Counted from the first letter of the stretch, positions 21,774 to 29,393 are shown. The stretch is 34,599 nucleotides of DNA from Streptomyces tauricus (GCF_014650955.1 NZ_BMVY01000052.1:1-34599), one strand, 5' to 3'. The notes: generated by a model not told the origin, from the sequence alone. Program-made: numbers and translations.

Positions 21774-22157
21774 ATGTCCCTGACGTACTCGCCCATCAGC
21801 ACGGACTGGCCCTGTCAGGTCAAGACGCCCGGCAGCCGCGACTGGGAACGATCGGCGGCCAAATGGCTGCGCGAGCTGGTGCCGACCCGCTACGCCAGCT
21901 ATCCGCTGCTGATCCGTCAGCCCGTCCTGCTCGCCCGTCACGCCCAGATCCAGCTCCAGCAGGAGATCCGGGTCGTGCGCACCGCGCTGCACAGCGCACG
22001 GGCCGAACTGCCCGCCATGGGGATGCCCGAGTCGGTGATCGAGCACACGATCAAGCTGTACGCGGCCGAGCTGACGCAGTTGAACCACATCGCCCGGGGC
22101 GTCCGCGTGATCACCCAGGCGCTGGTGGAGAGCCACAGCGCACGCCAGGGCCACTGA
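21774..22157 (+). CDS. Conserved Streptomyces small protein, unknown function
   Basis: A 127-residue soluble protein. The start ATG has GGAAG nine bases upstream. The sequence WPCQVKTPGSRDWERSAAKWLRELVP, RYASYPLLIRQPVLLARHAQIQLQQEIRVVRTAL and IEHTIKLYAAELTQLNHIARGVRVITQALV is the pattern of a protein I recall in many Streptomyces genomes without a known role. It is almost wholly alpha-helical, with a heptad-like C-terminal half. There is no signal peptide or membrane segment. It is preceded by the AT-rich promoter island. Confidence 0.8.
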   Translation: MSLTYSPISTDWPCQVKTPGSRDWERSAAKWLRELVPTRYASYPLLIRQPVLLARHAQIQLQQEIRVVRTALHSARAELPAMGMPESVIEHTIKLYAAELTQLNHIARGVRVITQALVESHSARQGH

Positions 22158-22179
22158 GCCGGCCACCTAGGGCGCTCGC

Positions 22180-22191
22180 TACTCTGCCGGG
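22180..22191 (+). promoter_or_regulatory. Putative leaderless promoter
   Basis: TACTCT at 22180-22185, then six bases, then ATG 22192. It supports a genuine gene start for the truncated rightward gene. Confidence 0.5.
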
Positions 22192-22470
22192 ATGCGCGAT
22201 GGGGGAAGCCGCGGCGACCGCGATGGTGAGGGCTCCGGAGGCCCCGAAGGCTCCGACCGCTCCGAACGCTCCGAAGGCCATGCGGGTGCCCGGGCAGGGG
22301 CCGCCGGCTCGGCGACCGCCGACGAGAGAGCCGCAGGTGTCCCCCTGAAGGGGCGGCTCCGGGCGGCGGCGCGGCTTGCGGGCAGGCATCGGTGGATCGT
22401 CGTGGGCGTGGGTGCGGGGGTGACCGTCCTCGTGGCCGCGGTCTCGATCCCGCTCGCCGCCCGAGGGCAC
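22192..22470 (+). pseudogene. Truncated membrane protein gene, 5' part only
   Basis: A leaderless-type start leads into a disordered N-terminus (Gly/Ser/Glu/Arg rich, about 60 residues) and a clear transmembrane segment (RHRWIVVGVGAGVTVLVAAVSIPLAAR). Beyond about residue 90 the frame stays open to 22980 but only reads the antisense of the leftward gene and looks like no protein. I infer that the gene once continued and that its 3' part was lost. The original family cannot be identified from the remaining N-terminus. Confidence 0.5.
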
Positions 22471-22824
22471 GGCGTACGTGTCCGCGAACCCCTGCTCCGG
22501 GAAGGTCTGGTAGAGCTCACGGTCCCGGTCGTCGCGACGGGTGTACGCCTCCATCTCGATGAGCCACCCGTCATCGCCCGCCAGGGAGATGTCGCAGGAG
22601 TACGAGCCCAGCGCGTCGGTGTGCCGGGACTCCGCGCCCGCCAAATGGGCGCCGTCCGGAGTGAGTTGCTCCACGGCCTCCCGGGGCAGCGCCCCGTCGC
22701 AGGCACTGCCCGCCAGCAGCCAGTCCGTGGCGTACGGCTCGGCCGCGTAGCCGCCCAGACCCAGTACCGCCGCAACCGCCACCGACACCTTGATCCAGCG
22801 CCGCACCGTCTTGACCCCCGTCAC
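22465..22824 (-). pseudogene. Truncated secreted/membrane protein gene, 5' part only
   Basis: The first 110-120 residues look genuine: KTVRRWIKVSVAVAAVLGLGGYAAEPYATDWLLAGSACDGALPREAV, then a Cys-containing extracytoplasmic domain (GSYSCDISLAGDDGWLIEMEAYTRRDDRDRELYQTFPEQG). I recall Streptomyces relatives with this opening that are about twice as long. After TYAVPSG the frame turns into an Arg/His/Pro-rich string that runs antisense through the neighbouring genes to 22111. This indicates loss of the 3' half. GTG 22824 is my preferred start; GTG 22854 is also in frame. Confidence 0.5.
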
Positions 22825-22921
22825 ACCCGCGTCAGCGTTCCGTCCGGGCCGCACGGCCGCGCACAGGCCCGGACCCTACTCGGCGCCCACGGCCGCCCCG
22901 TGCCCGCCCCCGGAGCACGAC

Positions 22922-22983
22922 GGCACTCAGTTCCCCGTCCGGAGCACACTGAGTGCCATCGGCCTCGCGTGCGGTGCTAGGTT
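22922..22983 (+). promoter_or_regulatory. TetR operator and leaderless promoter
   Basis: GGCACTCAGT (22922-22931) and ACTGAGTGCC (22948-22957) form a perfect 10-bp inverted repeat 16 bases apart. TAGGTT (22978-22983) is a -10 box six bases before ATG 22990. The right arm overlaps the expected -35. The same ACTGAGTGCC box recurs before the DUF35 gene, which points to the TetR encoded here as the binder. Confidence 0.7.
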
Positions 22984-22989
22984 CCGAGC

Positions 22990-23757
22990 ATGAGCGAGGC
23001 ACCCCGTCCGGACCAGGCGGCCGACGTGAGCAACCCGAAGCCGCCGATGCGGGAGTCCCTCGTGGCGGCGGCGTTCCAGCTGTTCGTGGAGCGCGGGTAC
23101 GAGCAGACCACCGTCGACGACATCGTGGCCCTCGCGGGGGTCGGACGCCGGTCCTTCTTCCGGTACTTCCCGTCCAAGGAGGACGTGGTCTTCCCGGACC
23201 ACGAGGGCTGCCTGACCCGGATGACCTCCTTCCTGGGCGAGAGCGGGCCCGGTCACGAACCCGTGGAGCGCGTCTGCGACGCCGCGCGCCTGGTGCTGCG
23301 CATGTACGCCGAGAACCCGGCGTTCTCCGTCCAGCGCTACCGCCTCACCAGAAAGGTCCCGGGGCTGCGGACGTACGAACTCTCGGTGGTCTGGCGGTAC
23401 GAGCGGGCGCTGGCCGAGTATCTGCGCGGACGTTTCTCGGGCCGGCCCGACGGGACCCTGCGGGCCGATGTCATCGCCGCGGCCGTGGTCGCCGCGCACA
23501 ACAACGGGCTGCGGTCCTGGCTGCGCGCGGACGGCCGCGGCGACGCGAGCGCCGCGGTGGACCACTCCCTGGCCCATGTCCAGCGGGTGTTCGCGCCGGA
23601 GCGGAACCCTGTGGCGGACGGGACCGGGGGCGCGCATGCGGCCTGGAACGGCGGCGAGGACGACGACGAGGTGGTCGTCGTCGTGTCCCGGCGCGGCGCC
23701 CCGCTGTGGCGGGTCGTCCAGGAGATCGAGACGACGCTCGGCCGCGGTCCTGCCTGA
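22990..23757 (+). CDS. TetR-family transcriptional regulator
   Basis: A 255-residue repressor-type protein. HTH region about 20-75: RESLVAAAFQLFVERGYEQTTVDDIVALAGVGRRSFFRYFPSKEDVV. A long helical ligand domain follows. The C-terminus is unusual: after an acidic stretch (GGEDDDE) it ends VVVVVSRRGAPLWRVVQEIETTL, an added beta-strand/helix element. There is no ribosome site; a -10 box six bases upstream suggests leaderless translation. It is probably autoregulated and probably controls the following DUF35 gene through shared boxes. The stop codon lies in a 12-bp triple repeat. Confidence 0.92.
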   Translation: MSEAPRPDQAADVSNPKPPMRESLVAAAFQLFVERGYEQTTVDDIVALAGVGRRSFFRYFPSKEDVVFPDHEGCLTRMTSFLGESGPGHEPVERVCDAARLVLRMYAENPAFSVQRYRLTRKVPGLRTYELSVVWRYERALAEYLRGRFSGRPDGTLRADVIAAAVVAAHNNGLRSWLRADGRGDASAAVDHSLAHVQRVFAPERNPVADGTGGAHAAWNGGEDDDEVVVVVSRRGAPLWRVVQEIETTLGRGPA

Positions 23758-23785
23758 TCCCCTGCCTGGATCCCTGCCTGATTCC
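23749..23785. repeat. 12-bp repeat, three copies, at the TetR stop
   Basis: cctgcctg recurs at 23749, 23761 and 23773. The first copy contains the first two bases of the TGA stop at 23755-23757. Confidence 0.8.
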
Positions 23786-23801
23786 CTCACCAATTGAGGG
23801 T

Positions 23802-23840
23802 ACTGAGTGCCTTTACGCGTGGCACTGCGTGCCATATTCT
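23802..23840 (+). promoter_or_regulatory. Promoter with TetR boxes for the DUF35 gene
   Basis: TTTACG (23812-23817), a 17-bp spacer and TATTCT (23835-23840). ACTGAGTGCC (23802-23811) abuts the -35, and TGGCAC-tgc-GTGCCA (23820-23834) fills the spacer. AGTGCC and GGCACT also pair as an inverted repeat across the -35. The boxes match those in the tetR promoter. Confidence 0.7.
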
Positions 23841-23901
23841 GAGGCCGTGCGCCGCACTGCGCGCATCTTCAGATTCCGGCCAGGCGCAGGGAGATGACAT
23901 C

Positions 23902-24369
23902 GTGTTCCACCGAGGAAGCGGGACCACGACGGGCCTACTCGACCCGGAGACGGCGACAGGGACAGGGCCAGCGGCAGGGCCAGGGACGGCGACGACCGCG
24001 GGACCCGCCGAAGAGGGACTCCTCTACCAACGCTGCCGTTGGTGCGGGACCAGCACGTTCCACCGACTGCTCTGTCCGGTCTGCGCGGGCAGCGACCTGC
24101 GTACGGAGCGAAGCGCGGGTCTCGGTGTCATCCGCCACGCGACCGTCGTGCAGCGCAACACGCCCGGCGCGCGCAATGTCTCGCTCGTCGAGATGGCGGA
24201 GGGCTTCACGGTCCGGGGCCGGGTCTCGGGGCCGCTCGTCGCGATCCGCACCGGCGACCGCGTCCAGCTCACCACGTCGGCGGACCCGGTGCGCCGCGAG
24301 CCCGTGTTCAAGCTCTGCGAGGAGCCGTTCTCCGGGCCGTACGCCGGGTCCTACTCCGGCTGGCACTGA
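23902..24369 (+). CDS. DUF35 OB-fold protein with zinc ribbon
   Basis: A 155-residue protein with a rubredoxin-like zinc ribbon (Cys45, Cys48, Cys58, Cys61 in RCRWCGTSTFHRLLCPVC) followed by an OB-fold (VIRHATVVQRNTPGARNVSLVEMAEGFTVRGRVSG). DUF35 proteins bind acyl-CoA and act as partners of thiolases or hydroxymethylglutaryl-CoA synthase-like enzymes. The GTG start has GGGAG eight bases upstream; a Gly/Thr-rich stretch of about 30 residues precedes the ribbon. No thiolase gene is adjacent. Expression is probably controlled by the preceding TetR regulator, whose ligand may be an acyl-CoA; that is inference. Confidence 0.87.
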   Translation: MFHRGSGTTTGLLDPETATGTGPAAGPGTATTAGPAEEGLLYQRCRWCGTSTFHRLLCPVCAGSDLRTERSAGLGVIRHATVVQRNTPGARNVSLVEMAEGFTVRGRVSGPLVAIRTGDRVQLTTSADPVRREPVFKLCEEPFSGPYAGSYSGWH

Positions 24370-24437
24370 GGCACCGCGCGGCACCACGGGGGACACTGGG
24401 CGGGACGTATGTCCACACCACGAGCCCGGAGGAACGC

Positions 24438-24947
24438 ATGCACGCCCACGACGTCCTGGTCGAAGCCTATGGCCGCATCAAGGACGAGGTGCACGCCGCC
24501 GTCGTCGGCCTCTCCCCCGACGAGCTCAACGCCCGGCCCGGCGGCACGGCCAACTCGATCACCTGGCTGATCTGGCATCTCACCCGCGTCCAGGACGACC
24601 ACGTCGCCGACGCCTTCGACCTGGAACAGGTCTGGCTGTCGGACGGTTGGGCGGACCGGTTCGCGCTGCCCCTCGCCAAGGACGACACGGGGTACGGCCA
24701 CGATCCGCGGCAGGTCGCCGAGGTCCGGGTGGACTCGGGCGACCTTCTCACCGGCTACTACGACGCCGTGCACGAGCAGACCCTGCGGATGCTGCGCGAC
24801 CTGACCGCGGAGGACCTGGACCGCATCGTCGACGAGAACTGGACCCCGGCCGTCACCCTGGGCGCCCGCCTGGTCAGCGTGCTCTCCGACGACCTGCAGC
24901 ACGTGGGCCAGGCCGCCTACGCACGAGGGCTGCCGACCGCCGACTGA
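24438..24947 (+). CDS. DinB-like / DUF664 protein
   Basis: A four-helix-bundle protein of 169 residues from the DinB/DUF664 superfamily, whose actinobacterial members include metal- and mycothiol-dependent transferases. Motifs: SITWLIWHLTRVQDDHVAD (His47, His55) and the C-terminal DDLQHVGQAAYARG (third His), the usual metal triad. CGGAGGAA lies seven bases before the ATG. It follows the DUF35 gene by 68 bases in the same direction, so it may share its TetR-controlled transcript. The substrate is unknown; thiol-dependent detoxification is one possibility. Confidence 0.88.
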   Translation: MHAHDVLVEAYGRIKDEVHAAVVGLSPDELNARPGGTANSITWLIWHLTRVQDDHVADAFDLEQVWLSDGWADRFALPLAKDDTGYGHDPRQVAEVRVDSGDLLTGYYDAVHEQTLRMLRDLTAEDLDRIVDENWTPAVTLGARLVSVLSDDLQHVGQAAYARGLPTAD

Positions 24948-25096
24948 GCGCGGCCCGCCCGCCGTTCGGCGCTGTGATGTGCGCCTCAGAGGCAACCCCG
25001 CCGCCGCGATCCTCGTCCTGATCCACAACGAGGTGGCGCGGCGGCGCCGGTGACCCGTCGACCCAGGTCATGGATCCGGGGCGGAGGACCGGGGCA

Positions 25097-25128
25097 CTAT
25101 ACACAGCATGTATACATACTGTGTATAG
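25097..25128. promoter_or_regulatory. 32-bp near-perfect palindrome (operator)
   Basis: CTATACACAG at 25097-25106 is mirrored by CTGTGTATAG at 25119-25128, and the 12 bases between contain the perfect palindrome ATGTATACAT. Over all 32 bases only one base pair breaks the symmetry. It lies 69 bases upstream of the TPR gene and its AT content contrasts with its surroundings. TATAG or TACTGT in its right half could serve as a -10. The binding protein is unknown; GntR- and PadR-type regulators bind similar ATGT/ACAT symmetric sites. Confidence 0.8.
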
Positions 25129-25196
25129 ACCTGTTTCGAGCGGTGTGCGAACAGGTCCCGCCGCGTCCACCACAAGCGGCGGACCGAAAGGCACCC

Positions 25197-26507
25197 ATGT
25201 ACGGCAAGGCATTCGCGCCCGAGTACCAAGGCGCGCTCACCACCCTCTCCGTGAACTCCTCGCTGGTCGACGTACTGGCCGCGGGCACCGAGCAGTTGCG
25301 GGCGGCCGAGCGTGCCGGGGCGCGGGGAGAGGCGGCCCGCTCGGGTCTCGCGGTCGCGGAGGCGCACCGGCGGCTCGGGCAGGTGGGCGACGCCGACCGG
25401 GCGTGGAAGGCGAGTTACCGCGCGGCCCGTGAGGCGCAGGACACGGCCGCGATGGCGTGGGCCCTGTGGAGCGGCGGCACGCTGGCACGCCAGCGCGGCG
25501 CGCTCCCGCTGGCCTGGCGTCTGCTGGGACTCGCGGCCGAACTCGGCGAACGCGGCGGTGACATCGTCGTCCGCGGCTACTCTCTGGCCGGCATGGCGGA
25601 GACCGGCCGTATCCAGGGCGACTACGCGGCGGTCGGCGCGCTGCACGAGCAGCTGCTGGCGGAGGCGCGCAAACGCGGCGAGGCGCGGCACACGGTGTGG
25701 GCGCTGGAAGGCATCGCGCAGATGCACCGCAACACCGGTTCGTACGACACGGCGTACGCGATGTTCGAGGAGGCCGCGGAGATCGCCGGGCGGGCGGACG
25801 ACCGGCGGGGGCACGCGTGGGCGCTGCGCGGTCTCGCCGACATCGTGTCCGTGCGCGACGGGGACGCCGACCGCGCGCTCGGCCTGCTCGCCGAGGCGGA
25901 GGTGACGTGCCGCGAGATGAACCTGTCGAGCGCGCTGGCCTACAACCACAAGATGCGGGGCAACGTCCTGTACCGCGCCGGGCGTTACGCACAGGCCCGG
26001 GACCTCTACGAACTGGCCCTGTCGGAGTTTCGGGCCATGAGCGAGCCCCGCGGGGAGGCGCTCTCCCGACTCGGCCTGGCCAAGTCCCTCGCCCGCCTGG
26101 GCCGCGACGCGAACGAGACGGCCGCGGAACTGGCGTCCCTGGCAACGACGCTGAACCGGATCGGCCTCCACCACGCCCACCGCATGGTGTCCCAGGCCCA
26201 AACAGAACTAGGCATCAACACCGACCCCCCGCCCCAACCCGAGCCGAGCACCGAGACACCCGCCCGGGCAGGGTCCGACCTCCCGACACCCGCCCGGGCA
26301 GGGTCCGGCACAGCAACGCACAGCCGTCCCGGATCCGGGGCCGAACCCGGGCCGGAGGTGGCTGGGGCGGTCGCGGACCCCATCGGGACCAGCCCGCACC
26401 CCGTCGAGTCCTCCGCCCCCGGCCCCGGTGCGGGCGCGAGTAACCCGCCCGCCGTCGCCGCCGCTCTCCCGGCCGGCCAGGCCGACGACGCGGGGAGTCG
26501 GCGATGA
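25197..26507 (+). CDS. Tetratricopeptide repeat protein
   Basis: A cytoplasmic helical-repeat protein of 436 residues. The start ATG follows AAAGG by five bases. Residues about 25-330 contain successive TPR-like units: AHRRLGQVGDADRAWKASYRAA, AGMAETGRIQGDYAAVGALHEQLLAEA, IAQMHRNTGSYDTAYAMFEEAAEIA, LADIVSVRDGDADRALGLLAEAEVTC, MRGNVLYRAGRYAQARDLYELALSEF. The last 100 residues are a Pro/Ser/Gly/Ala-rich tail with TPARAGS repeated. The stop overlaps the start of the prenyl synthase gene (ATGA), so the two are translationally coupled and probably work together, perhaps with the TPR as a scaffold. It lies behind the 32-bp palindrome. Confidence 0.88.
   Translation: MYGKAFAPEYQGALTTLSVNSSLVDVLAAGTEQLRAAERAGARGEAARSGLAVAEAHRRLGQVGDADRAWKASYRAAREAQDTAAMAWALWSGGTLARQRGALPLAWRLLGLAAELGERGGDIVVRGYSLAGMAETGRIQGDYAAVGALHEQLLAEARKRGEARHTVWALEGIAQMHRNTGSYDTAYAMFEEAAEIAGRADDRRGHAWALRGLADIVSVRDGDADRALGLLAEAEVTCREMNLSSALAYNHKMRGNVLYRAGRYAQARDLYELALSEFRAMSEPRGEALSRLGLAKSLARLGRDANETAAELASLATTLNRIGLHHAHRMVSQAQTELGINTDPPPQPEPSTETPARAGSDLPTPARAGSGTATHSRPGSGAEPGPEVAGAVADPIGTSPHPVESSAPGPGAGASNPPAVAAALPAGQADDAGSRR
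26256..26307 (+). repeat. 30-bp period direct repeat in the TPR tail
   Basis: The 22-base sequence beginning acacccgcccgggcagg occurs at 26256-26277 and 26286-26307. It encodes repeated TPARAGS in the disordered C-terminal tail. Confidence 0.8.
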
Positions 26508-27601
26508 GCACGATGCCTGCCGCGCTGTCTCCCTCCCCGCCCGCCGCGGGCGAGCGCGCGTCCCGCCTGCTGGAGCGCTGCCGGACCCTCGTGCGGCCCG
26601 CGCTGGCCGAAGCGGTCGCGCGGCTGCATCCCTGGGTGGGTGAGATGGCCGCCTACTCCCTCGGCTGGTGCGAGCCGGGCGGGGCGCCCGTGTCCACGCC
26701 CGCGGGTGGTAAAGGCCTGCGGCAGGCCCTCGCCGTCCTGGGCGCGGAGGCGGCCGGTACCCCACGGAGCGCCGGAGTGACCGCGGCCGTCGCCGTGGAA
26801 CTCGTGCACACCTTCTCGCTGCTCCACGACGACATCATGGACGGCGACCCGACCCGGCGCGGGCGCCCCACGGTCTGGAAGGCGTACGGCACGGGCCCCG
26901 CCGTCCTCGCGGGCGACGCGCTGTTCGCCCTGGCCGTGGAGACCCTCGCCACCACACCCGGCACGCCCGGCACGCCCGGCACGCCCCGTACCGACATCCC
27001 GTCAGCCGTTCGCCACCTGTCCACCGCGCTCAACGACCTCGTACGCGGCCAGGCCGACGACCTGCTCTTCGAGAACCGCCCCTGGACGGGCCCGGAGGCG
27101 GTCGGCCCCGACGAGTACCGCGCGATGGCCGAACACAAGACCGGCGCGCTGCTGGGCTGCGCGACCTCCCTCGCCGCCGTGCTCGCCGGCGCACCTCGCG
27201 AGACGGTCGCCGCGCTCGACCGCGCGGGCCGTCATCTGGGCGTGGCCTTCCAGGTGGTCGACGACGTCCTGGGCATCTGGGGCGATCCCGCCGTGACGGG
27301 CAAGCCGGTCCACGCGGACCTGCTGCGGGGCAAGAAGACGTTCCCGGTCCTGGCCGCCCTCGGCACCCCGGCGGCCCGGCCGCTCGCCCGCCTCCTGGAC
27401 TCCGCCGACCCCCTCGGCGCGGCGGACGCCCGTCTCGCCGCCGCCCTGATCGAGGCCGCCGGCGGGCGCGGGGCCGCATTGGCGGAGGCCCGCCGGCACC
27501 TCGCCGTCGTCGACGCCTGCCTCGCCGGCCTGCCCGCGGCAGCCCGCACCACCGACGACCTGCGGGCCCTTCTCGCTTTCCTGGTACGCCGCGAGATGTG
27601 A
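26504..27601 (+). CDS. Polyprenyl (short-chain isoprenyl) diphosphate synthase
   Basis: A 365-residue trans-isoprenyl diphosphate synthase that condenses isopentenyl diphosphate with an allylic primer. First Asp-rich motif DDIMDGD at 109-115 after LVHTFSLLH; substrate Arg motif RRGRPTVWK; HKTGALLGCA; second Asp-rich motif FQVVDDVLGIWGD (Asp253, Asp254); KKTFPVLAAL. GGKGLRQALAVL replaces the more usual GGKRLRP. Phe104, five residues before the first Asp motif, suggests a short product (C15-C20), but length cannot be settled by eye. A TPGTPGTPGTP insertion comes from a 9-bp repeat. No terpene cyclase, phytoene synthase or UbiA-type gene follows, so the product's use is unknown. Confidence 0.92.
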   Translation: MSTMPAALSPSPPAAGERASRLLERCRTLVRPALAEAVARLHPWVGEMAAYSLGWCEPGGAPVSTPAGGKGLRQALAVLGAEAAGTPRSAGVTAAVAVELVHTFSLLHDDIMDGDPTRRGRPTVWKAYGTGPAVLAGDALFALAVETLATTPGTPGTPGTPRTDIPSAVRHLSTALNDLVRGQADDLLFENRPWTGPEAVGPDEYRAMAEHKTGALLGCATSLAAVLAGAPRETVAALDRAGRHLGVAFQVVDDVLGIWGDPAVTGKPVHADLLRGKKTFPVLAALGTPAARPLARLLDSADPLGAADARLAAALIEAAGGRGAALAEARRHLAVVDACLAGLPAAARTTDDLRALLAFLVRREM

Positions 27602-27721
27602 GCGATTTCTGTGCCACACCAGCCCCTTGACGCCCCAGAAAGCCCTTGCCACACTCACCGCACCCCCACGTAGAAACCGCTTGCTATCGACCTTCACCAT
27701 CCCCACACAGGAGAAGACGAG

Positions 27722-28945
27722 ATGGGACGCAGAGCCGCACCTCACGTCACTCGCCCGACCCCGTCCTCAAGGCCCCGCCTCAGAAGGACGGGGGTCGTCG
27801 CCGCGTGCGTCACGGCCCTCGTCACGGCGGCGGCCGTGCTCACCGCCCCCGCCGGTGCCGCCCCCGCGGACGCTGTCCCGCGACAGGCGGCGGCAGCGTG
27901 CGGAGAGGGCTCGTACCAGGCCGAGGCCACGCTCAGCGGCAGCACCTGGACCGCCCGGCGCGGCAGCGGTGTCGTCTACACCGGCACCGACATGCGGGCC
28001 GCGATGCAGGCGGCCGTCAGCAGCCTCACGGCGGGGCGTACCTCGAAGGAACGGGTCGTCGTCCGCGGCTCGGGCACCATGAGTGCCGGCTCCAGGGTCT
28101 CCCTGCCCAGCTACACCGTGCTCGACGTGTGCGGCACCATCAACGTGACCGGTTCGGGCACCGGCGACCAGGCCCCGGTCTACGCACGCGGCGTACGGGA
28201 CATCGAGGTTCAGCACCTCAACGTCACCGGAGCCCCGCTCTACGGCATCTTCATGCGCAACGTCACCAATGTGATCCTCGGCCAGATCGACATGCGCCTG
28301 TCGTCCGGTCTCGGCGTCCGCATCGACAACCGCGGCGACACCACCCAGTGGACCCGCAACGTCCGTATCGACAACGTGTACGTGTCCGGGGCGAGCAGCC
28401 ACGCCGTGGAGACGTACGGGGTCGACGGCATCACCATCGGCACGGTCACGGCACGCAGCGTGGGCGAGTCGGGCCTGCTCCTGAACCAGACGGTCAACGC
28501 CACCGTCACGAAGGTGGACGCGGACGGCGCGGGTACCGGCACCGGCTACGCGGCCTTCCGGATGGCCAACCGCAACGGCCGGATCGGCAGCAGTTACGCG
28601 ACCAACGTGCGGGTCGGCGAGGTCGTCGCGCGCGGTGGCGGCCGGGGTGTCTTCTGTGTCTCGGAGAGCGGCGGCGCGACCATCGACCGGGTCACGATCT
28701 CCAACACCGGCAACAACGCGATCCTGATCGAGAACTGCTACAACGTGAACCTCGCCGCGCAGAGCGGGAGCGTCTCGGGTGGCGGGGAGATCCGGCTGGC
28801 CGCGCGCTCGGAGTTCCCCAACAACTCGGACATCATCGTCCAGAACCTGACGGTGACGAACTCCGTGATCAGGGAGAGTCCCTGCGGCACCAACACGACG
28901 TTCCGCAACAACACGCTGGTCAACAGCACACAGAGCATCTGCTGA
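27722..28945 (+). CDS. Secreted right-handed beta-helix protein (pectin-lyase-like fold)
   Basis: An exported protein of 407 residues. GGAG lies about nine bases before the ATG. Signal peptide about 1-45 (RRTGVVAACVTALVTAAAVLTAPAGAAPA). The mature protein is a series of short beta repeats rich in Asn, Val, Ile and Gly (IEVQHLNVTG, GIFMRNVTNVILGQIDM, VRIDNVYVSGASSHAVETYGVDGITIGTV, NATVTKVDADG, IVQNLTVTNSVI), the pattern of parallel beta-helix polysaccharide lyases and GH28-like enzymes. The few Cys residues, including one in the final pair (SIC), could stabilise the ends. Catalytic residues are not assignable. A polysaccharide substrate is likely. It is not obviously linked to the prenyl synthase upstream, 120 bases away. 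Confidence 0.85.
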   Translation: MGRRAAPHVTRPTPSSRPRLRRTGVVAACVTALVTAAAVLTAPAGAAPADAVPRQAAAACGEGSYQAEATLSGSTWTARRGSGVVYTGTDMRAAMQAAVSSLTAGRTSKERVVVRGSGTMSAGSRVSLPSYTVLDVCGTINVTGSGTGDQAPVYARGVRDIEVQHLNVTGAPLYGIFMRNVTNVILGQIDMRLSSGLGVRIDNRGDTTQWTRNVRIDNVYVSGASSHAVETYGVDGITIGTVTARSVGESGLLLNQTVNATVTKVDADGAGTGTGYAAFRMANRNGRIGSSYATNVRVGEVVARGGGRGVFCVSESGGATIDRVTISNTGNNAILIENCYNVNLAAQSGSVSGGGEIRLAARSEFPNNSDIIVQNLTVTNSVIRESPCGTNTTFRNNTLVNSTQSIC

Positions 28946-29006
28946 CGACCGCCGCCCCGCGGCACGCTCAGGGGCACAACCGGGGCGGAGTACTCCTCCG
29001 GACGGA

Positions 29007-29042
29007 CACGGGCCCCCGCACGCACGCGTGCGGAGGCCCGTG
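29007..29042. terminator. Bidirectional hairpin terminator
   Basis: Two 17-base arms (29007-29023 and 29026-29042) pair with one mismatch. The arms begin CACGGGCC and end GGCCCGTG. It lies between the beta-helix gene and the convergent small gene. Confidence 0.85.
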
Positions 29043-29048
29043 CTCACG

Positions 29049-29276
29049 TCAGTGGTGTCCTGGCTCCGGCCCCCAGTACGAGGAGCCGCCGCCGCGCCAC
29101 TCGATGAGCGGTGAAACAGCGACCTCGTTCTCGTCGAACTCCAGCCCGGCGCGGCGCAGGAACTCGACGATGTCAGGGAGGTTCATGGCGGTGCCGATCG
29201 GCTCTCCGTGGACCGTCACGCGCCGGCCGCCGTCGCCGCGCGGCGGATGCACGAGTACTGCGGGGTGTTCCGACAT
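29049..29276 (-). CDS. Small conserved protein, unknown function
   Basis: A 75-residue soluble protein (MSEHPAVLVHPPRG to SSYWGPEPGHH). The middle contains VTVHGEPIGTAMNLPDIVEFLRRAGLEFDENEV, a likely beta-alpha unit. I believe similar proteins occur in many Streptomyces but know no function. The last residue codes abut the terminator shared with the beta-helix gene. A weak ribosome site (GAGGG) lies close to the ATG. Codon use with strong G/C third positions supports it as real. Confidence 0.7.
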   Translation of the reverse strand: MSEHPAVLVHPPRGDGGRRVTVHGEPIGTAMNLPDIVEFLRRAGLEFDENEVAVSPLIEWRGGGSSYWGPEPGHH

Positions 29277-29393
29277 GCCCTCAGCCTCACCCGGACCGCC
29301 CGCACGCGCATCCGGGCCGCGCCGATGACCACCGGATCATCACCGGGCCTCTCTGCGAGGCACACGGCTGGACCGCGCGGCACACGGCGAGGG

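Noticed and set aside
22192..22980. A full 262-residue protein from 22192
   Set aside because: Only the first 90 residues look like protein; the rest is antisense to the leftward gene, so I describe it as a truncated gene.
26504..28945. A terpene biosynthesis cluster
   Set aside because: The prenyl synthase is real, but the following gene is a secreted beta-helix protein with its own leader, and no cyclase is present.
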